Below, piece by piece: positions 58,587 to 64,000 of a stretch of 64,000 bases of DNA. The DNA comes from Diabrotica undecimpunctata. Taxonomy: Eukaryota > Arthropoda > Insecta > Coleoptera > Chrysomelidae. The position numbers and the translations under genes are program-made. The stretch is taken from assembly GCF_040954645.1 (NCBI RefSeq), contig NC_092806.1:3038001-3102000 (forward strand), read 5' to 3'. The notes beneath the pieces were generated by a model that worked only from the letters and a program-made list of their open reading frames with translations, was not told where the DNA came from and ran no database searches. The first letter of the stretch is position 1, and each line of letters begins with the position of its first letter.

Positions 58587-58814
58587 ATCCATCAATATAC
58601 TAAATCCTGTACCAGGTCCCACCAGATATGCCACTCAACGAATTACCGATAAACCTATATGTTCAATGAGATTGTTTTTCACTGAAGAAATGCTCAATTT
58701 ACTCTTAGTGGAAACTAACAGAGAACGTGGTCACATATGTAAAGAAAAAATGTTAACTGTATAAGAAATATCACTGGAAGAGTTAGAAGCTTTTATAGGT
58801 AAATACTTTCGTTA

Positions 58815-59400
58815 CAAATCCGAAAACTAATTTTCGAAACCGAATTATTCAGATTTCTGCTTTAATCTGTGTCTTCTAAGAATTGCAAGGCAAAACAAAC
58901 GTTAATAAAGCAGTAGCGCACCTAGAATTTGCCGCTGGGGGGAGGGTTTTGGTTGGTCACCAAAATTTTTTTTATGGTGTTACCTCCATTTTGAGTCCTT
59001 AAAATGTGTAAGTAACAGTGTCGGAATACGGTCCTAAGGGGGGTTTTAACCCCCAAAACCCCCCCTCGGTGCGCCACTGTGATAAAGATGTAATTAAAGA
59101 CACGGGGAATCTAAAATTACATTCCACATATCTCCTCAACTAAGCAAAAATCCTTAGCGAATTGGTTTCTAGTCGAGATAAAAGGAAAGACAGTTAAGAT
59201 TTGATTTCATGTACAGTGCGTCTGTATATCCTCTTATTCGTATTTCATCCTAAAAGAAATCGACAGAGCGGCTATTTACAAACGCTCTGAACGTGAAAAC
59301 AATCTTTTCCGTCGTAGTAAAATCAACACTAAAATAGCTTCGATATAGATGCAATAGCGACATCTGATCATAAATCCGGAAGATAATTGTCGAAACCAAA
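58815..59400 (-). repeat. ~380-bp satellite-type repeat, copy C, about 1.5 units
   Basis: In reverse orientation it contains AGATGTCGCTATTGCATCTA, GAAATCAAATCTTAACTGTC, GAAACCAATTCGCTAAGGAT and AGATTCCCCGTGTCTTTAAT. The block AAATCCGRAA...TTTTCGAAACC occurs twice, about 378 bp apart after removing the inserted MITE. Copy C is therefore more than one tandem unit. Confidence 0.8.
58911..59079. mobile_element. hAT-type MITE
   Basis: Terminal inverted repeats are CAGTAGCGCACC at 58911 and GGTGCGCCACTG ending at 59079. The 8-bp flanks TAATAAAG (58903-58910) and TGATAAAG (59080-59087) differ at one base. Copy B has a single TGATAAAG-equivalent at this place, which serves as the empty site. CAGTGGCGCA ends and 8-bp duplications are typical of hAT elements. 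Confidence 0.85.
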
Positions 59401-59439
59401 ATAAATATCCTACTAATCTATAAAAATTTTCTTAAACAT

Positions 59440-59645
59440 CCCAAAAAATGTGCTGGAAGTCCTGGTTCTACTAATCAATGATTCCTTTGAAAAAGGTATA
59501 TTTCCAGAGTGTCTAAAGACAGCCATTATTATTCCTCTTCATAAGGTTGTTGAAAAATCGAATGCCTTCAACTATAAATCTATTGCCTTATTACCCGTAC
59601 TATCCAAAATAATTGAGAGACTTATAAAAGTCCTTTTTTGTTCAA
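59440..59645 (+). pseudogene. LINE reverse transcriptase scrap
   Basis: An open piece reads INDSFEKGIFPECLKTAIII, PLHKVVEKSNAFNYKSIALL and PVLSKIIERLIK. It matches the first RT blocks of CR1/Jockey-type LINEs (FPxxxKxAxIxPLHKxGxxxxxxNYRPISLLPxLSKIxE). Confidence 0.7.
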
Positions 59646-59649
59646 AACA

Positions 59650-60380
59650 TTATTTTATAATAAATGTAACGATAATGCTACGTTCTTTGTACTACATAAA
59701 TAATAATCTCGCACATGTTGCTATAATCTAGTGGTTCTTCCTTGTTCTGTAAAGAGGTATAACATGTATTTCATTGGCGTTTAAAAGATGATCAAAAGCA
59801 GACTTAAAGAGTCTTTTATTAGAGAGTGATGATGTATGGTAATTTGCATGGATATAGCTGAAAAGAAAGTATTTATTATTATTAATTATATGTCCCTGGT
59901 GTTTCTGAAACCAAGCCAATATTTTTCGACATATTCTCCAACTTAACCTTGTCTCATTATACAAAGTCATTATATTTAAGGCTGTATGATTATTATTTAT
60001 GTATTTATTAAGAATGTGTACAAAATATTTCAATAAACATATTCTATACAGTAACAAAATACGAATGGAAAATTTACATGATGCCAAAAGGATGCTAAAA
60101 TTATTTGTTTCATAAAGTTGACATTTTATAAAAATTTAAATGTAAATAATATTTATTTAACCTATTACTATTGCATGCAATATTTAAAACAATAAATATT
60201 GATTGACTAGAATAAATAAATGCTAAAAAGGACATGAAATTCATAAACAATCAAACTAAAACTGTTCAATGTGTACAGAAAATGGACTAATTCCCCTAAC
60301 AATTTATGATTGCATTTTTAATAAAGTAAATCTAGCAAATAATTTTTGTTTTGTTTAGAATAATAATTGATATGTATATA
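59650..60380. other. Non-coding DNA, nothing recognised
   Basis: A 119-codon minus-strand frame (59728-60087) has no recognisable family and low-complexity composition. The remainder is AT-rich. Confidence 0.45.
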
Positions 60381-60381
60381 T

Positions 60382-61780
60382 TGTTATGATTCATTTTATC
60401 CGCCAAAGATAAAATTAAAATTACTAAATAGACCATCTAAATAGTTTTTCAAGCTATCCTGGAGAGATGATATGTAAAAGTTAAAAATAATATTGGTTTG
60501 CTCTTAATATATTTCAAATTATAAAATATAATAATTCAAAATATTTCAACTGATAAACTATAAAAGATATTTCAAAGAAACGAAAGTCCATTATCTTTGG
60601 ATTACCTGTAGTAAACAAAATTTAAGATATGCATAAATTATTTTCTTTGTAAAATATATTTGAGTGAACGTAGTGAATTGAACAATACGACTGGGTTTTC
60701 CAAACGCACTTGTACAGTGAATAAAGACAATCGAATAGGGTAGAATTTAGAAATTATATTTCTCCGTTAGTTTTTAAGAATTTGTAGAAACGATTAACAT
60801 GTTAATAGTTTTTAGGAAAGTTATAATTGTAGTTAAGGTTGTTGTTTGTTATCTAAATGGAATAAATATGACGAACTTTGATTGGCAAAGAGTGAAAAAA
60901 AGTGGGAGAGATAGATGATTGAGAGTTTAGCTAGATTTTAGAGGAAAAAAAGATTATCAGTTGTTTTCCAAGGGTGCAAGGCGAACAGTCGTAGTTCTTT
61001 GGCGGTTCCCAAATGATAGTAAGCATTAGAAGTGAATGTTTGTGAGTTTTCGTGGACTAAGTGTATCCTGACGGAAGCTGATCCAGTAAAATATTGTTAG
61101 TCATACTTTTCTACTTATATATTCCAAGAGTCACTGTTCAGGCCGGAACGAGAGATTCAGTTTATCGAGAGGAGAAGAGGCTAGCGTTTTTTTTTGAACG
61201 ATACATGCATCTGAAGGAGATCATTGAAGACGAGAGGCTCGCAATAATTTGTTGTAAGATTGCTGATTACCTAGGGAACTGCTAAGAATAGATAGTGTAG
61301 GCTACAAGGAACAAGGATTTGGACAACTTATCATCAGAGAGATAGTTTTTTTTAACAGTCGTCAGTTTTTCTTTATCAATAAAGTTTTTTTTTAATTGCT
61401 TCAGAAAAGATAGAAATATTTATCAGGAGATATTGAACAACAATTTTGATTTGAAATTTTAATTTATAACATTAAATTTTGAAGGTTCACGTACGTAGAA
61501 CAAAATTTTGATAATCCTTATATGAGATATTTTTTGTTTAAGATATTTGAGTGTGAATTTTATTTCAATATATAATTTTGTATCATATATGACTATTATT
61601 CCGATATTCCTTAGACCTTACCTATCATATGTAAAGCATAGATATTGAAGCACGAATATAACCCTGAGATAAGAGAATTAAATAGTGTGATAAAATCATA
61701 ATTGCATCATTTAAATAAGTTTAATTAATTAATTAATTAGCTAATTAATTGCTTGGCGCACCTCTGACTTTTAATATCAC

Positions 61781-61781
<1 letters not shown>
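60382..61781 (+). repeat. 1.40-kb dispersed repeat, LTR-like, copy 2
   Basis: It has the same borders as copy 1 (TGTTATGAT ... AATATCACA) and shares blocks throughout, with an additional ~80 bp near the start. AATAAA lies at 61379. It is followed immediately by a (TA)n tract, while copy 1 is preceded by one. No internal retroelement coding region adjoins it. Confidence 0.6.

Positions 61782-61782
<1 letters not shown>

Positions 61783-61861
<79 letters not shown>
61783..61861. repeat. (TA)n microsatellite
   Basis: About 75 bp of nearly pure TA directly after LTR-like copy 2. Confidence 0.95.
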
Positions 61862-61865
<4 letters not shown>

Positions 61866-62636
61866 TTTAACTCAAAATTAACTTAAAAATAAAACAATTT
61901 TTTTATGATTTTATGAAAAAGACCAAGGGACTATAAATTTTCAATGGCCAGTGTATGATAAATGTGTAATGTGCAAAGCCAAAGGTCAGTCAAAGTGTTT
62001 GTGACAGAAGAGTTGTGTTTGTATTGTGTACCATATATTATTTATATTTGTTTTTGAAAGTTCTATAAATTTGTTATTATTGAGATATAAAATATGTATC
62101 CATAAATTCTTAGAATTATAAAGATATTTGTACAAAATTAAAATTTGTTTTTCTTTTATAAATAATAATAAGAGAACATTTCACATTAAATTAAATTAAC
62201 TTGTTTCAAAAATGAGATAACCAAACTAAAGATTCTTTTTCCTGACAATTGTATAAGAAAGTTTGTACATAATAAAAGTTAGAACAACATTTGGTCTTTT
62301 TTATATGTTTTATGGTATAATAAATAAATGACATTAGAAAGTTTTTAATTTTTAATTACTATATTTGTTTTTCTTGTTTATCCTGGATAAAGCAAGCAAC
62401 TGAGAAATACTAGAAGCCACGAAATAAAGACTGAGAATTTTAAATTATTGCATAATTTTATTTCTTTTTTTGATTTGTTTTATAATTAATAATTAAAGTT
62501 ATATAATTAATTAAGTTAATTAATAAAACTCAGCTTAATTATATCATAAGAAAAAAAAGCAGATCATAATCATATATGTTTATTTTTATTTTATAAGTAT
62601 CCTAGTCTCTATTTTGACGTTCAGTTGTTGTTTCAG
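61862..62636. other. Intronic or flanking DNA upstream of the alkaline phosphatase exon
   Basis: AT-rich with no coding pattern. It ends with a polypyrimidine-rich acceptor, TTCAGTTGTTGTTTCAG, at 62636. Confidence 0.5.
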
Positions 62637-62866
62637 ATCAAGAATATTGGTACGAACAAGCGAGGATAGCCCTTCGAAAACGCCTGCAATACTCGATGGA
62701 AACAGAGCGTCGACCGTTCGCCAAAAATGTAGTTCTTTTCGTCGGGGATGGCATGGGCGTTGCAACTGCCACGGCTGCACGTATTTTACGAGGTCAGAGA
62801 CTGGGAAAAAGAGGTGAAGATCACGATTTGGCGTGGGATTCGTTTCCTGCCGTCGCATTAGCAAAA
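62637..62866 (+). CDS. Alkaline phosphatase, internal exon
   Basis: The exon lies between a TTTCAG acceptor and a GTAAGT donor. It enters with two bases of a split codon and leaves in phase 0. It reads QEYWYEQARIALRKRLQYSM, then AKNVVLFVGDGMGVATATAA, RILRGQRLGKRGEDHDL and AWDSFPAVALAK. The VLFxGDGMGxxTxTAARI block is the N-terminal metal-binding signature of eukaryotic alkaline phosphatases (the Asp of DGMG binds a metal). The catalytic serine (DSAGTAT-type) and the C-terminal GPI signal would lie in later exons beyond the window. These are membrane or secreted phosphomonoesterases, common in insect midgut and Malpighian tubules. It is the only clear host coding sequence here and shows no disabling change. 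Confidence 0.85.
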
Positions 62867-63171
62867 GTAAGTTATTTTTGTACGTTCAAATTCGATATTT
62901 GGGGCAAAAAAAATAATTAAATGTATAGTAAAATTACTAAAGCATTTATATGAATCGGTCATTTCAGAAACAACATGAGTTTTGAGACAACAGAAATTAT
63001 AGTTTTGAGTAAATCACAAAAAACCATTTTTAAAGGGCTGCTGTAACAAAAACTGCTTTAAAATTAATTGTTGCAAATATATTTCACTATCATGTACATT
63101 ATTTCATTCAGTAGTAAATTATATGGGTAGAAAGTTAGATTTAGTGCTATCCAATGTTCATGTGGTTTGTG
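62867..63171. other. Alkaline phosphatase intron, 5' part
   Basis: Begins GTAAGTTATT. No further exon with the family pattern was found before the window end. Confidence 0.6.
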
Positions 63172-63824
63172 CTATACAGCGTTCCACGTTAAGAAAATAA
63201 CATTAGGCTTATGGAGATCAGTGTTGCCAAAACTCTCAGGCATGCGGTTTACTAGATTGTCGATATATTTTTCGAATTTCCATTTTAAATTAACATTTAA
63301 CTGTAAAGTCAGAATAACAACTGAAGAACCACAAAACCTTATTATCATTATGGACATACGTACACCGTATTATTTTAAGTTGCAATTAGTAATTAGATAT
63401 ATGCATTCCAAGCGGTCCGTTTATTTGATTTTAAATCTTTAATAGCCGGCAAAGTGCATGATTTAACTAAGCAATATTTTCTACTGATTTCTATGATTCA
63501 TGGTATATGATATTCTTACCGAAAAACAAATAAACTGTCGTTACTATAATTAAAATAAGATAAAATAAAATTATCTTTTGTAAATACTATTTATTTAATT
63601 AAAATCATTTTCCCTACTTTTCATCTCTTGTTTCGATTGGGCATTTTTGGTCAATTACGTTAAAAAACATTAATTTAATTCATGTCTGTGAAAACAAAAT
63701 ACAAATTTATACAACCCCTAATCGTGCTTGTGTTCATCGTGGCATCGCTGCGCTTCTATCGTCCATAAGAAATACATGGCCCTATCTCCGCAATGTTATT
63801 TTCTTAACGTGAAACGCTCTATAG
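63172..63824. mobile_element. MITE inside the alkaline phosphatase intron
   Basis: The ends are inverted: CTATACAGCGTTCCACGTTA, with AGAAAATAACAT, on the left, and the reverse complement of ATGTTATTTTCTTAACGTGA, AACGCTCTATAG, on the right (32 bp, three mismatches). TA flanks both sides, as for Tc1/mariner-type elements. The interior is non-coding. Confidence 0.7.
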
Positions 63825-64000
63825 AAGTAGTGATTCATTTGTTCAGGAGGGTAACTATCATCCTTCTCTTAACTTGACAGTGCAGCTCAAAAGTCTCAAA
63901 TATAAAATTCATTCATCTTTTGAATATGATTATTCTAAGGGAAATTTTCTGCTTTTGTATAATCTAATTAGATCAATAAATTGGGATGGATTAAAGCATA
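63825..64000. other. Intron continuation to window end
   Basis: Nothing recognised. Confidence 0.4.

Larger units (their letters stand above)
57591..58810 (+). pseudogene. piggyBac remnant with conserved-position intron
   Basis: A TTAA at 57587-57590 followed by CCTTTGTATTG may be the left end (weak). From ~58005 the frame reads GLMEEELRKILEEN, is interrupted by a hairpin insertion, then continues as an acidic N-terminus and DGTVLNKYPPPQSRVKKVVA. A 62-bp GT-AG segment (58525-58586) interrupts it. SINILNPVPGPTRYATQRIT and SMRLFFTEEMLNLLLVETNR follow, with EISLEELEAFIG. This matches the N-terminal third of piggyBac transposases. The catalytic part is missing after ~58810, where satellite copy C begins. 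Confidence 0.7.

Overview
The window looks like repeat-dense nuclear DNA of an insect, possibly a beetle; that species guess is inference. It is very AT-rich. Its transposon repertoire is typical of insects: RTE, CR1, Jockey and R1-like LINEs, Penelope-like elements, piggyBac, mariner, pogo and hAT MITEs, plus a tRNA-derived SINE. The few introns visible are short and GT-AG. There are no bacterial genes, operons or CRISPR arrays. I recognise only one host-gene segment, an alkaline phosphatase exon at 62637-62866 (+). The rest of that gene lies outside the window, and the DNA around the exon is intronic or flanking.

Layout. 1-3.4 kb: Penelope and RTE fragments. 3.4-9.4 kb: an element with arrays of AAGTGAGGWCC repeats, sitting between two (TA)n tracts and carrying a decayed tyrosine-recombinase-like gene and two foldbacks, followed by a decayed pogo-type transposase. 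9.4-19.1 kb: Penelope and LINE fragments, two decayed piggyBac copies, two hammerhead-like motifs and a foldback. 19.6-27 kb: LINE debris, including a young RTE copy (25002-26876) with an open reading frame and a 14-bp target duplication. 27.5-34 kb: a DUF7869-like remnant disrupted by an LTR-like repeat and a LINE, then a Penelope-like element. 34.7-39.2 kb: an R1/Jockey LINE and a mariner. 39.3-41.8 kb: a structurally complete piggyBac with a 54-bp intron. 43-50 kb: nested LINEs and a SINE. 51-54.5 kb: a nearly complete Jockey-like LINE inserted into a ~380-bp satellite-type repeat. 55.3-57.5 kb: a long-TIR transposon with a cysteine-rich gene and an Inr+DPE core promoter. 57.6-61.9 kb: a piggyBac remnant, a hAT MITE and a second LTR-like copy. 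62.6-64 kb: the alkaline phosphatase exon and a MITE.

The genes do not form a shared pathway. They are independent selfish elements, many nested, whose relative order can be read from target duplications and empty sites. The most unusual unit is the 2.17-kb long-TIR element at 55306-57477. The 3.5-7.8 kb element and the recurring hammerhead-like and foldback modules come next. Family assignments are from remembered motif patterns, with no database search.
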